Made by a program: the position numbers and the translations under genes. The notes under the pieces are model-generated. The model saw only the letters and a program-made list of their open reading frames with translations. It was not told the origin of the DNA and did no database searches. Shown here piece by piece: positions 22,452 to 32,625 of a stretch of DNA of 64,000 bases (the stretch's first letter is position 1; each line of letters opens with the position of its first letter). This DNA is from Rhizophagus irregularis (taxonomy: Eukaryota; Glomeromycota; Glomeromycetes; Glomerales; Glomeraceae). The DNA lies in assembly GCF_026210795.1 (NCBI RefSeq), contig NC_089430.1, forward strand, positions 3,844,001 through 3,908,000, in the 5' to 3' direction.

Positions 22452-23090
22452 TTATTCCCCCCTCAATGTGATAGCAGTATTGATAGCTGAACAAGCAGCA
22501 TCAAAAAATTTTTCTACTAATCCCTCTGGGTCTGGAGTGCTCTCGAAGTCAAACACCGGATACTCTCCAATTATGCTTTGGAACACTCTGGTCATCGTTT
22601 CAGTATATTCCGTGATCTTTCCAAAAAAGTAATAAATGCCTGCTGACCGCATTTCTCTCAGTACTTGTTCTGCTGTTAGACCATTTGGGTCGCCATCTGG
22701 ATAAGTATCACTCAAATCAGTGAAACGACGACCATGTGGTGGACAGTCAGCGATATGTAAAAGGACGCGGGTGGGATTTCGCCAGGCCATACTGGTTACG
22801 GCTGCTTTAAGTCCGCCCAGAACATCTTCCGGAGCATCTCCACCACCCAAAGCTGAAACATTCGATACATTATTTTTGAACTCATTGCAAGAAGTAGTGA
22901 ACTCAATAATCTGTAGACGGTTAGAGCCATCACAGTGGTCACGGTAGCCACAGAAACCGACCCGAACTACAATTGCTGGTTTCATATTTGCCATGTAATC
23001 TACTATCTTTTTAATAGAACTCTTGGCACCTTCAATGTGACTCCCCATAGAACTGGTACAGTCCATAACGAAGCAAAGATCAACTTCCAT
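22452..23090 (-). CDS. vWA-domain protein, cassette copy 2
   Basis: Intact single-exon paralogue of the protein at 19856, also 212 residues. The metal site reads DCTSSMG (Ser in place of the Gly seen in copies 1 and 3, as in copy 4). GFCGYRDHCDGSNRLQI, GGGDAPEDVLGGLKAAV and RVLLHIADCPPHGRRF are kept. The start lies 2,596 bases from the start of copy 1, so the cassette repeat period is about 2.6 kb. The neighbouring divergent partner (23700-24056) is decayed and truncated. Function unknown. Confidence 0.85.
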   Translation of the reverse strand: MEVDLCFVMDCTSSMGSHIEGAKSSIKKIVDYMANMKPAIVVRVGFCGYRDHCDGSNRLQIIEFTTSCNEFKNNVSNVSALGGGDAPEDVLGGLKAAVTSMAWRNPTRVLLHIADCPPHGRRFTDLSDTYPDGDPNGLTAEQVLREMRSAGIYYFFGKITEYTETMTRVFQSIIGEYPVFDFESTPDPEGLVEKFFDAACSAINTAITLRGE

Positions 23091-23699
23091 TTGTGTTTGA
23101 TGTCTATTTAATTTTTCTTCGAGTTATGTTTTTCGACTATTAAACAAATATATTCAAATAAAATTATAATAAATGTGTAAGTCACTAAAACTTTTTAACT
23201 AATAAAATAATAACAGACAATTAAAAATAACAGATAAAAATTGCACACCTAAAAAAAATATTTCTTCTTGAAAAATAGAGAATAATAATATGAAAGGGAA
23301 GTACGTCTTTATAAAAACACGTAATGTTTTTTTTGTGCAACACATCCATTCGTGTACTTTTTTAAAATTTTCATTATGATTTTGATAGATTGACAAATTT
23401 GGATAAGATTACTCTCAAAGAGGAATGTAAAATGGTAAAAGTATCATAGATAATGAGATAAGCTTTAAAAATAAATCTGTAACCCAAAATCATTTTTCAT
23501 ATTGTTTATGGTTTATGACAAATATTGTATTTGCAAAATCTCTTTGAATGACAAAAAAGTTCTTAACATAAAACCTGTTATTTTTGACCTGTTAATCAAG
23601 TGATACTAAAATCATCACATTATTTCATAATTCTCTGTGAAAAATTATGATATATATTCTAAGTAGATTCCGCGGAATAATGTTTTTATATGTGTTTGA
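23091..23699. other. Divergent promoter region, copy 2
   Basis: Homologous to 20495-21204. It shares AATAATAACAGACAATTAAAA near 23210, the TATA box at 23308, and AAAATCTCTTTGAATGAC near 23536. No gene. Confidence 0.65.
23308..23315 (-). promoter_or_regulatory. Conserved TATAAA box upstream of vWA copy 2
   Basis: TTTATAAA about 218 bases upstream of the ATG, flanked by GTACGTC and AACACGTAATG. It corresponds to the boxes at 20700 and 25889. Confidence 0.45.
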
Positions 23700-24056
23700 T
23701 CTTTTTTTTTCTGGACAGTACCTTAGAAAAACAAACTTGAACTACAAAATAACAAGTTGAAGAATGAAGATAATGAAATCGACGAATTTCACATTAAGAA
23801 AAGAATTAGATTCAAATATCCGAATGGTCTGAATAATAATAGATGTCCGCATTGATAGAAGAATTAAAGCAATTGTAAAATATATCAATCTACAAAGCTT
23901 GAAAATGAATGTCACAAGGGTAACGGGAATTTCAAAATTCATTAGTAATCCCATTAAGAAAGAATGAATAAAACTAACGCAAAAATTTTATGTACATTAA
24001 CACTATAACAATTAGATGAGAAGGAAATGGTTTAAATGAAAACATCAAACTTAAAG
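23700..24056 (+). pseudogene. Decayed, 3'-truncated coiled-coil gene, copy 2
   Basis: Matches the 5' part of the intact gene: AAACAAACTTGAAC and AACAAGTTGAAGAATGA near 23730-23770, GAAATCGACGAATTTC near 23774 and AAAAGAATTAGATTCAAAT near 23800. It then jumps to AGATGAGAAGGAAATGGTTTA near 24015 and ends at ACATCAAACTTAAAGA (about 24056), where unrelated sequence begins. The last three-fifths of the gene are missing. Confidence 0.75.
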
Positions 24057-24720
24057 ATCCTTGTCGGACCTTTTCCCGAATGCCATTTTTCATTTTCCGA
24101 AGTCAATTTACTGGATCATTCTCCAAAACCCCAATACTACTAATACTACTCTCCAATTTCTGATCCCAATTTTCTAATTTCCAAATATCCAGTATATACT
24201 CTTTTTTATGTATTATTATTTATTATATATATTTTTATATTTATTTAAAACTTTTCAGTTGTTAATAATGTTATTTATTTTAAATTTCTGTAATCAAATA
24301 ATCTTTTGACAATAAACCATTTTTATGCCAGGCCAAAATGGAAAGGGTTAATAAGAAACCTAAAATCATGGGAAAATAATTTTTTTTTTTGGTCATTGTG
24401 ATTTATTAAATATAAATAAAATCATTCATTAATAAATCCAGTAAATGTCCATTCGGGAATAAATTTGCAATAATAAATTATCTTTGTATTAATATCTGAG
24501 TTATGTTCACGCTACATAGAATTTTATTATTTATCACACTCTTAAAATTATAAATCGTTATTTATTTGAAAAAAAAAAAATAGATGCAAATCGGGATATT
24601 AGTATTATGGAAGTTTCAGAAAAGATTCAATTTCCATAATAAGCAATCGGAAATTGGAAAATTAACTTCAGGAAATGGTATATTCAGGAAATGGCTCGGA
24701 AATCGTACTGTAACCATGCT
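24057..24720. other. Unrelated insert with weak terminal inverted similarity
   Basis: This stretch replaces the 3' end of the copy-2 coiled-coil pseudogene. Its left part (CCCGAATGCCATTTTTCATT, TCCGAAGTCAATTT) is loosely mirrored by its right part (AAATTGGAAAATTAACTTCAG, AAATGGTATATTCAGG). This suggests an old inverted-repeat element, but the ends and any target duplication are not clear. No open frame. Confidence 0.35.
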
Positions 24721-25042
24721 AATTCTATTATACATAGAGTAAGACTTTAGATTTAAATATTGTAAAATGCAATATTCGAATATACGATAAAAATTATTGA
24801 TATTCTTTTTTCATTGTTTAAACGATTATTGTCAGTATTTATTTCCAGCAGTAAACTTATAGGATATTCAAATCTACTTATTTTAAAGGTTTAAGTTCGA
24901 AATTTGATTTTTGTAATTAGTTCAGAATCCTTATTTAGAATAAGAATTGTGATGAAATAAATTATATAAAAACACTAAATAATTATTATACGGTATTTAG
25001 CATTAATTTGCAATTTAAGTTGCTATTGGTAAAACAAAAAAA
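24721..25042. other. 3' flank of vWA copy 3
   Basis: AT-rich, no gene. The last about 50 bases (TTGCTATTGGTAAAACAAAAA) match the flanks of vWA copies 1 and 4 and belong to the duplicated unit. Confidence 0.55.
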
Positions 25043-25681
25043 TTATTCCCCCCTCAATGTGATAGCAGTATTGATAGCTGAACAAGCAGCATCAAAAAAT
25101 TTCTCTACTAATCCCTCTGGGTTTGGAGAGATCTTGAGATCAAACACCGGATACTCTCCAATTATGCTTTGGAACACTCTGGTCATCGTTTCGGTATGTT
25201 CCGTGATTTTCCCGAAAAAGTAGTAAATACCTGCTGATTGCATTTCCCTTAACACTTGTTCTGCAGTAAGACCATTTGGGTCGCCGTTCGGATAATCGTC
25301 ATCCGTATTATTGAACCGACGGCCATGTGGTGGATAGTCACCGATGTGTAAAAGGACGCGGGTGGGATTTCGCCAGGTCATACTGGTTACGGCTGCGTTA
25401 AGTCCACCTAGGACATCTTCCGGAGAATCTCCACCACCTGAAGCCGAAACACCCGATAAGCGATTTTTGAACTCATCGCAAGAATAAGTGAAGTCAAAAA
25501 TTTGTAAGCGATTAGAGCCATCACAGTGGTCACGGTAACCACAGAAACCGACCCGAATCTTAATTGCTGGTTCCATATTTTCCATGTATTCTACCACCTT
25601 TTTGATAGAATTCTTGGCACCTTCAATGTGGCCCCCCATAGAACCGGTGCAGTCCATAACAAAGCAAAGATCAACTTCCAT
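25043..25681 (-). CDS. vWA-domain protein, cassette copy 3
   Basis: Intact single-exon paralogue of 212 residues. Metal site DCTGSMGG near residue 10; VGFCGYRDHCDGSNRLQIF, SASGGGDSPEDVLGGL, RVLLHIGDYPPHGRRF and YYFFGKITEHTETM are conserved. It ends in TLRGE like copy 2. The start is 2,591 bases from that of copy 2. Divergent from a decayed coiled-coil copy at 26165-26860. Function unknown. Confidence 0.85.
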   Translation of the reverse strand: MEVDLCFVMDCTGSMGGHIEGAKNSIKKVVEYMENMEPAIKIRVGFCGYRDHCDGSNRLQIFDFTYSCDEFKNRLSGVSASGGGDSPEDVLGGLNAAVTSMTWRNPTRVLLHIGDYPPHGRRFNNTDDDYPNGDPNGLTAEQVLREMQSAGIYYFFGKITEHTETMTRVFQSIIGEYPVFDLKISPNPEGLVEKFFDAACSAINTAITLRGE

Positions 25682-26164
25682 TTGGCGTATTTAATTTTCT
25701 TCAAGATATAAGTTTTTGGCCTATTAAACAATTATAGTCAAATAACATGTATAACCGTCAATAAGTATGTAAGTTATTAAAACTTTTAACTAACGAATTT
25801 CAACAAAATAATAACAGACAATTAAAATAGCAATCAAACCCTTAAGAAATTTTTATTCTTGAAAACTATAATGAATGAAAAGTACGGCTTTATAAACACG
25901 CACGTAATGATTTTTTGTGTAACACGCATTTTGTGTACCTTTTTTTATGCTTTGATAGATTGACAAAATTGGATAAGGCTATACTCAAAGAGGAATATAA
26001 AATGGGGAAAGTCTTATTGATATAATGAGATAGGCTTTGAAAACATTAATTTCACACGGTATATGATTTATGACACATATCATATATCATATCAATATCT
26101 GAATCAATCAAACCTGTTATTTGATGTTGAGTAATTAAATATTTTTAGTATCGATATATATTTT
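25682..26164. other. Divergent promoter region, copy 3
   Basis: Shares AATAATAACAGACAATTAAAA near 25810 and the TATA box at 25889 with copies 1 and 2. Shorter than the other intervals. No gene. Confidence 0.6.
25889..25896 (-). promoter_or_regulatory. Conserved TATAAA box upstream of vWA copy 3
   Basis: TTTATAAA about 208 bases upstream of the ATG, in the context AAAGTACGGC and CACGCACGTAATG. It corresponds to the boxes at 20700 and 23308. Confidence 0.45.
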
Positions 26165-26860
26165 TTTTTTTTTCGGATAATTCCTTAGAAAAAAAAACTT
26201 GAACTTAATCAACGAATTTTTCATCAATAAACTAAATCCGAATAATTAAAAAGATGTCTGGATTTATAGAAGAAATAAATTATATCGATCTATACAACTT
26301 GAAGTGGATTTTCATAGGGAAAGGGAAAAGTAATCAAATTTCATTAATATTATTAAATAAAATACGAGAAATAGTTGGAAAAAGAAAAGCGAGAATTCGA
26401 AATTTATCAATGAAATTTTGATCATTTAAAGGATCGTAATAATTTGGAACAATTTGGAACAATAACTGAGAGATCAAAAAGAGATTTCGGCAAAAATTTA
26501 AATAATTGAAGTACAAGAAACATATTAGAAGAATATTATATTAGATTAGATACAGTATAATTTACGTAGGTTAAAAGGCGAAAATGTCAAACTTAAGAGT
26601 CATCAAATATCAATAAGCATTTTACGATGGTGGGCCAAAACAAGAATTTAAAAACAAAAAATGATGAATCAATATCGCAAAATAAAATTATTTCGTTAAA
26701 TGTTCAAGAGAGAGTATTTTTTGAAAGTATTATAATTACTCTACAGGACGATAAATTACGTGTATATACTGTATGTGCTACTTCTAATTAGACGAATTTG
26801 AATTTTTCAGTATATACACTTGCAAAGTAATGTATTTCTGCGAAATATCAGCAGTTCAAA
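26165..26860 (+). pseudogene. Decayed coiled-coil gene, cassette copy 3
   Basis: Recognisable relics of the intact gene at 28335: AAAAAAACTTGAACTTAATC near 26192, TGGAAAAAGAAAAGCGAGAA near 26378, GTCAAACTTAAGAGTCATC near 26586, TTTCGTTAAATGTTCAAGAG near 26691, GACGATAAATTACGTGTATA near 26747, and TACACTTGCAAAGTAATGT followed by CGAAATATCAGC near 26816-26850. All reading frames are closed by stops. Confidence 0.75.
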
Positions 26861-27121
26861 TGAAGTCAACTGTAAGTCTTTTAAGCCCTAGAAATATTAT
26901 TAACACAGAATTATTATTTGATATTCTATAATTCACTGTTTAGATCAAAATTTCAAAATCTAAGCTTAGGTTCATATTTTATAACTTTTGATTTTGATAA
27001 TTAGCTTAATTTATAAAATTCAGGACTGGAATCTTATTAAATAAATTTACGTATAATAAAAACATCAAATAATAGAATATAGCAATTTAGACTGCTATTT
27101 GTAGAACAAAAACATTATTTC
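26861..27121. other. 3' flank between decayed copy 3 and vWA copy 4
   Basis: AT-rich. It resembles the interval at 22095-22451, with AAGTCAACTGTAAG near 26870 as a relic of the coiled-coil 3' end. No gene. Confidence 0.5.
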
Positions 27122-27763
27122 TCAATGTGATTCTCTTAATGTGATAGCAGTATTGATAGCTGAACAAGCAGCATCAAAAAATTTTTCTACTAATCCCTCT
27201 GGGTCTGGAGTGCCCTTGATATCAAATACCGGATACTCTCCAACTATGCTTTGGAATTCTTCGGTCATCGTTTCAGTATATTCCGTGATTTTCCCGAAAA
27301 AGTAGTAAATGCCTGCTGATCGCATTTCTCTTAGTACTTGTTCAGCAGTTAGACCATTTGGGTCTCCATCTGGATAATCGTCTAGCAAACCAGTGAAACG
27401 ACGGCCATGTGGCGGACAGTCACAGATGTGTAAAAGGACGCGGGTAGGATTTCGCCATGTTATACTGTTTACAGCTGCGTTAAGACCGCCTAGGACATCT
27501 TCCGGAGCATCTCCACCACCTGTAGCTGAAATACCCGATAGATAATCTTTAAAATCATCGCAAGAATTGGTGAAATCAAAAATTTGTAGGCGGTTAGGAC
27601 CATCACAGTGGTCACGGTAGCCACAGAAACCGACCCGAACTATAACCGTTGGTTTCATATTTGCCATGTATTCTACCACCCTTTCGATAGCATTCTTGGC
27701 ACCTTTAATGTGGCCCCCCATAGAACTGGTACAGTCCATAACGAAGCAAAGGTCAATTTCCAT
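27122..27763 (-). CDS. vWA-domain protein, cassette copy 4
   Basis: Intact paralogue of 213 residues and the only copy whose divergent partner is also intact (28335-29999). The metal site is DCTSSMGG near residue 10. VGFCGYRDHCDGPNRLQIF, SATGGGDAPEDVLGGLNAAV, RVLLHICDCPPHGRRF and YFFGKITEYTETM are kept. The C-terminus reads TLRESH because the stop is displaced by a duplicated TCTCAATGTGA/TCTTAATGTGA next to the 3' end. The TATA box seen in copies 1-3 is not evident at the matching place. Function unknown; presumed soluble, metal-dependent protein binder. Confidence 0.85.
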   Translation of the reverse strand: MEIDLCFVMDCTSSMGGHIKGAKNAIERVVEYMANMKPTVIVRVGFCGYRDHCDGPNRLQIFDFTNSCDDFKDYLSGISATGGGDAPEDVLGGLNAAVNSITWRNPTRVLLHICDCPPHGRRFTGLLDDYPDGDPNGLTAEQVLREMRSAGIYYFFGKITEYTETMTEEFQSIVGEYPVFDIKGTPDPEGLVEKFFDAACSAINTAITLRESH

Positions 27764-28334
27764 TTGGCGTTTGATGTCTATTTAGTTATTTTAAGTTTTT
27801 TGCCTGTTAAATAATTTCAATCAAATAACATGAGAATATATAAAGTCATTAAACTTTACAAACGAAACTGAGTGAAATAATAATTAAAACGATAATAAAA
27901 ACCCAAAGTAAAATATTTCTTCTTGTAAAGCGCACAAAATAATATTTGGTAATAACGTAGCCAAGATAAGTTTTTTATGTGGCTTGTATCAAAGAGTTTA
28001 TTCTATATGCAAAGGTTTTTTTTAGTACACAACACGTACTTTTCGATGATCAAACTAGATAAGGCCATACTTAAAGTGGAATAAAATGGGAGTAAAAGTA
28101 TTTTTGGATATAATGAGATAGTTTCGTAAATATAACGTATAAACCTGATTACTTAAGAATCATTCACACGATATATGATTTATGACATAAATATCTCTGA
28201 ATGGAACAAACCAAGTTATTATTTGATTTTATAAGTGATAAAAGTGATAAATTATTAATTATCACATAATTTCATATATAAGTAACAAATTTAACAACTT
28301 TTTTTTTTAAAAAAGGAAAAATTACGACGTAAAA
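27764..28334. promoter_or_regulatory. Divergent promoter between vWA copy 4 and the coiled-coil gene
   Basis: The 571 bases between the two start codons must drive both genes. It keeps some blocks of the other copies (TCTCTGAATGGAAC near 28192) but TTTATAAA is replaced by TTTTTTATGTGG near 27970. The coiled-coil start is preceded by a T9/A6 tract. No other feature. Confidence 0.5.
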
Positions 28335-29999
28335 ATGAATACTCTATATCGTATTTATAATTTTGTAGGAAACAAACTTCAAAATAATCAAGTTGAAAAT
28401 GATGAAATCAACGATTTTTCTCCTCAGACAAAAAAAGAATTAGATTTCAATGATCCGGATCATTATAATAATGGTACCCAAATAAAAAATAATGAAGAGA
28501 ATGCATTGCTAGAAGAATTAAATGAAATGAAAGAAAGTTATAAAGAATTAGAACAATCACTAATAAAAATTTCTCAAAAGTCTAAGAAATTGGAAAAAGA
28601 AAAGCGAGAAATCGAATCAAAATTAAAAACTTCAAATGATAAAGTTCAAAAGCTTCAAGGTGATTTATCGCAGGAAAAAAAGAATTCTCAAAAGTTTAAA
28701 CAATTGGAAAAAGAAAAGCGAAAACTTGAAGATGACATGTTGCAGGAAAGAAAAAAAAATAATTTTATAATTGAAAAAAATCAGAAAGAAAAACAAGAAC
28801 TCGACTCTAAATTAAAAATTTTAAAAGAAAATTATCAACGAGATATAAATCAATTAAATGGTCGTTATAATGAGTTAGAATTAACAAAAAAAAATATGGA
28901 AAGAGATATGGAAAATAATATCAAAAATTTAGAACAGCAATTAAGAGAACAGAGAATAAAATTTCAGCAAGAATTTAAACAAGCACTTGAAAAATATAAG
29001 AAGAATATTAACAATATAAGACAAAGGTTAGATGAGAAGGGAAATGGTTTACGCGATCTAGAAGACGAAAATTCCAGACTTAAAGAAGAGGCATCTAAAT
29101 ATCAATCAGCACTTGGTGTTGCAACAAATACTCGTCTTGGCGATGGTGATCAAAATCATTCAATTAAATTAAAAAATGATATCTTAAAATTACAGAACAC
29201 ATTGGATAATTATGTAACTCATTTGAAACCTAATATGGATCTTAACATTAAAGAAATACAAAAGCTTGCGCAAGAATATGGTTGCTTAAATGAAATTACT
29301 GCGGAAAATCCAAATAAGATTTTTGTTAAAGCTATTTTGCAACGTAAAGTATTAGATTATGTACGTGGTTTTTCTCATGAATTGCATAATTTGATTGAAT
29401 CCCAAAAAATCACAAGGGGACCCCTTACACTTGAATCAGATATCGTATCAAAAGCAAGTGAATTATTAAAATTAATCAATTTTTTCTCAGTAACTCGTGC
29501 CGGAACTGATGAGGTTACTGATGCATCAATGATTAAAATACGTCAACAAGTTTATGGAATTCTTGGTAATCGTGGATTTAACAATATAATTGATGATGAT
29601 GGAAATATGCGGATGCATGATTTTATAGCTCTCGTTAGCAACGAACTCAATAAAATGATGAATCATTATCGTAAAATCAATGATCCTAATAGAAAAGAAC
29701 AAGTTGATTCAATGGCACCAAAACTTGTTCAAGATATTTATAAATTATTTTGGTTTCGCATAAATGTTCAAGAACCAAAAACAGAATGTGAACTTTTTGA
29801 AAATAACATGATTAATCCAAATTTGATGAAAGGATCATGGAATGAAGATGAAATCGATAAATTACGCGTAGATATATGTTACTTTCCTCTCGTTGGAAGA
29901 AATTTGAATTCTTCAGATGCAAAAATATTTACACTTGCAAAAGTATTTCCGCGATATATTAGCGATTCAAATGAACCCAACGAAGAAAAAGACGAATAA
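28335..29999 (+). CDS. Coiled-coil protein, intact partner of vWA cassette
   Basis: A single open frame of 554 residues with no assigned function. Residues about 50-265 are an almost continuous coiled coil (EKEKREIESKLK, QLEKEKRKLEDDM, EQQLREQRIKFQQEF). Residues about 275-545 form a conserved globular region with LKNDILKLQNTLDNYVTHLK, KAILQRKVLDYVRGF, a helical run ending RQQVYGILGNRGF, LFWFRINVQEP and ICYFPLVGRNL. I believe this region recurs in many Rhizophagus proteins, from memory and without a search. No signal or membrane segment. Divergent from vWA copy 4, convergent with the Hsp70-like gene at 30449. Three decayed copies of this gene sit beside the other vWA genes, so the pair was duplicated together. 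A scaffold or oligomerising role is inferred only from the coiled coil. Confidence 0.85.
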   Translation: MNTLYRIYNFVGNKLQNNQVENDEINDFSPQTKKELDFNDPDHYNNGTQIKNNEENALLEELNEMKESYKELEQSLIKISQKSKKLEKEKREIESKLKTSNDKVQKLQGDLSQEKKNSQKFKQLEKEKRKLEDDMLQERKKNNFIIEKNQKEKQELDSKLKILKENYQRDINQLNGRYNELELTKKNMERDMENNIKNLEQQLREQRIKFQQEFKQALEKYKKNINNIRQRLDEKGNGLRDLEDENSRLKEEASKYQSALGVATNTRLGDGDQNHSIKLKNDILKLQNTLDNYVTHLKPNMDLNIKEIQKLAQEYGCLNEITAENPNKIFVKAILQRKVLDYVRGFSHELHNLIESQKITRGPLTLESDIVSKASELLKLINFFSVTRAGTDEVTDASMIKIRQQVYGILGNRGFNNIIDDDGNMRMHDFIALVSNELNKMMNHYRKINDPNRKEQVDSMAPKLVQDIYKLFWFRINVQEPKTECELFENNMINPNLMKGSWNEDEIDKLRVDICYFPLVGRNLNSSDAKIFTLAKVFPRYISDSNEPNEEKDE

Positions 30000-30448
30000 T
30001 TTATTACATATAGATGATAATAATTTTACACAATTATATTTTTTTTTATTTTTCTTACATTGTATTATATATATATATAATATATATTATATATATCACA
30101 TCAAATAAAATTTACTATTTAACTTCAAATAATGTTTATCAAATTTAATTGTCAATCCTAAGAACGATACCGACAATTGTTATAATAAATAAAAATCGGA
30201 TGGAATTTAGCAATTGGTAATAACGAATATGTAAAGCAGTTCAGATAATATCTTTATTTAATAAGATAAAAAAAAGAGTTTTTACATTGCACATCGTCAT
30301 ATTTCACCTTATTTCACATTTTTTACATGATTTGTAAAGAAACCAATTGATATGTTGTAAAAATTACGTCATATATGCAAAAAATTTTAACGATAGTTAT
30401 TAGCAAACAAAATGAAAAAAATATTTAGACGGCGGAAAATAATAATGA
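30000..30448. other. Convergent 3' intergenic region
   Basis: AT-rich 3' flanks of the coiled-coil gene and the minus-strand Hsp70-like gene, with TATATA microsatellites at 30066-30096. No gene. Confidence 0.6.
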
Positions 30449-32625
30449 TCAATCTTCTATGTCTGTTTCAAAAGAAGTATGGTAATTTTGACCATTTAAA
30501 TCATTACTTGCCCTCGCCGTAATTTCCATTTTACCAAATGCTAATTTAAAAGTAGTGGGTCTATTTATTCCGAGATGTTTGTCTGGCCAATCGATTTTAA
30601 GTCTCCCAAGTAATTTCATTCTGGGATCACCAAGATTAGCTTCGTGTTCGTATTTGTCTATGAAGTAAATTTCAAATACTCCCTGTTTTTGAAAAGGAAA
30701 AGAAGGTCTTACATTTGCGGTAAATTCTTCGTTAATGTTAGCCATGGTTCCTTTATTTGCCATAGCATGAAAACGAAAAGTAGAATCTTCAGGGTTTAAA
30801 ACTTTGATCCCATAAGTATGTCTTAGTACACGTGAATCTATGACAAACATTAGACCATCCATTTCATCATCATCCATGTCATTAACAGAATTGGCAAAAC
30901 TAGCACCATAGATTGCTGCGCCGCGAGAAACAGCCGCGACCGGATTTATAGGAACAGAAATATTAATACCGCGGTGATATTCGTGATCTGAAAATTCGTC
31001 TCTAATTCTCTTTTGTAAATATTCTGATTGACTGAACCCTCCGACTAATAACATCGCAGAACATTTAGAACCTTTCTCCTTACAATTTTCAAGTTGAACA
31101 CGAATCATTCGTAAAATTCTTTCAACGACTGGATCAAACATTGATTTGATCGTCTCATAATCAAGTTTAATTAACCATTCAGCCTCTTCCATTCTTTTTC
31201 TCACTTCGTCGCTTACGTACTGTGATATAACAGGTGATACTTCATTGAGATCCATTTCATAGCTAAAGTTTAAATCTTCCCCCGTAAATTCAAATTTAAC
31301 ATTTTGGCAAAAATTTTGGACCATATACTGCATTTGTCCATAATAATTTTCCTTCAATAAATCCATGGGATGATTATCGAGTATTGTCCTTAAGTGATCA
31401 AGGAATGCACCATCAATAAAAGAACTTCCGCAATAATCACCCGCTCTTTCTGTAATTTCTCCCAATTGATTTTCATTCAATAATTTTCGTGTCGTCAAAT
31501 CTACTGTACCACCACCACAATCGACGATCATAAAAATCGCTGTTTACAAAACAGAATTCTAGTTAACTTAAATGATGTGTATGAAGTATTCATAATAATA
31601 CATACTTCCACTAGTAGCCAAATCATGTTCTTTAAGAACATTATCCTTGCAATAAATTGCTGCAGCTTCAGCTATTGGAAAGGAAAGATTTTATTAATGA
31701 TTTTATTCAAAAAAAGAGAAAATTCGTTTGTAACTTACGTTCCGTAGTAAATTCTAATTTTTTAGAATCTAAATCGTCAATTAATCCAGCATCTAATGCA
31801 CACTTTCTCATTGTCGCTTTTTCTTTTTGTGTATATTCAGCAGGAACAGTAAGGACTAGCAGCACATTTTCCATAAAATCGATTTCCCACCTAGCTTCAT
31901 CACTAACATCCTTTATAGTATCCTTTATATGCTATTTATAAAATAATGAATACAATAAAGATATTTTTTAATAAAAAAATATATAAAATTAAATGTTATT
32001 AATCTTACACTTACTTTACCGATTTCTCGAAGATAATCAGTAATTGCTACTTTATAATTTATAGTAAGTTTATATTTTTCTTTAAGCTCATCGCTTAAAT
32101 TACCTAAATGTAATTTAAACAACTCTAACACTTTTTCTCGTTTATTCACAGCAACCCTTCGATCCGGGGGTTTAGACAGTGCGGATTGCCCCCACGATTC
32201 GACATTTCTTAAACTATCATCATATCTTAATACTGTATTGGTTTTATAGCTCTTTTAACAAACAAAAAAAAATAAATAATAATCTTTTTTCGTGATTCTC
32301 GTTAATTTAAGAAGAAATATATTATTTACGATATTATCGCCAGCGTTAGGCCAAGTTACGTTTGTTGTATACATTATATCTTCAGTGGCTTCGCGATGAC
32401 AATAAGTATATCCCTATTGAAAAGGTTCAATGTCATTTAAAAGGTTAATTTTCAAAAAAAATGAATCATATCAATTAAAAAATCTACAAATTACCGAATA
32501 AGTGGTTCCAAAATCTTCAGAGAAACGTTGAATTCAAAAATCTTCATTAATTAAACTAGCTAATAAACGAATGCAATTTTAATGTTTATCGTACCTAAAC
32601 CAACTATGACACGAATATCCGGCAT
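30449..32625 (-). CDS. Hsp70 family protein, HSPA12-like (minus-strand member)
   Basis: An actin-like ATPase of the divergent Hsp70 branch that includes HSPA12A/B. Seven exons: 32595-32625, 32495-32514, 32330-32413, 32015-32251, 31739-31931, 31606-31671 and 30449-31539. They total 1722 bases, 573 residues, with consistent phases and GT-AG borders. Motifs: DFGTTYS (phosphate 1, spanning the first introns), TEPEAAA, IVDCGGGTVDLTT near 216 (phosphate 2) and LLVGGFSQSEYLQ near 378 (adenosine site). The C-terminal part lacks a canonical substrate-binding domain and EEVD tail, as expected of the branch. Probably cytosolic; substrate unknown. Head-to-head with the paralogue at 33218, 592 bases away. 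The third and fourth introns here are absent from the paralogue. Confidence 0.88.
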
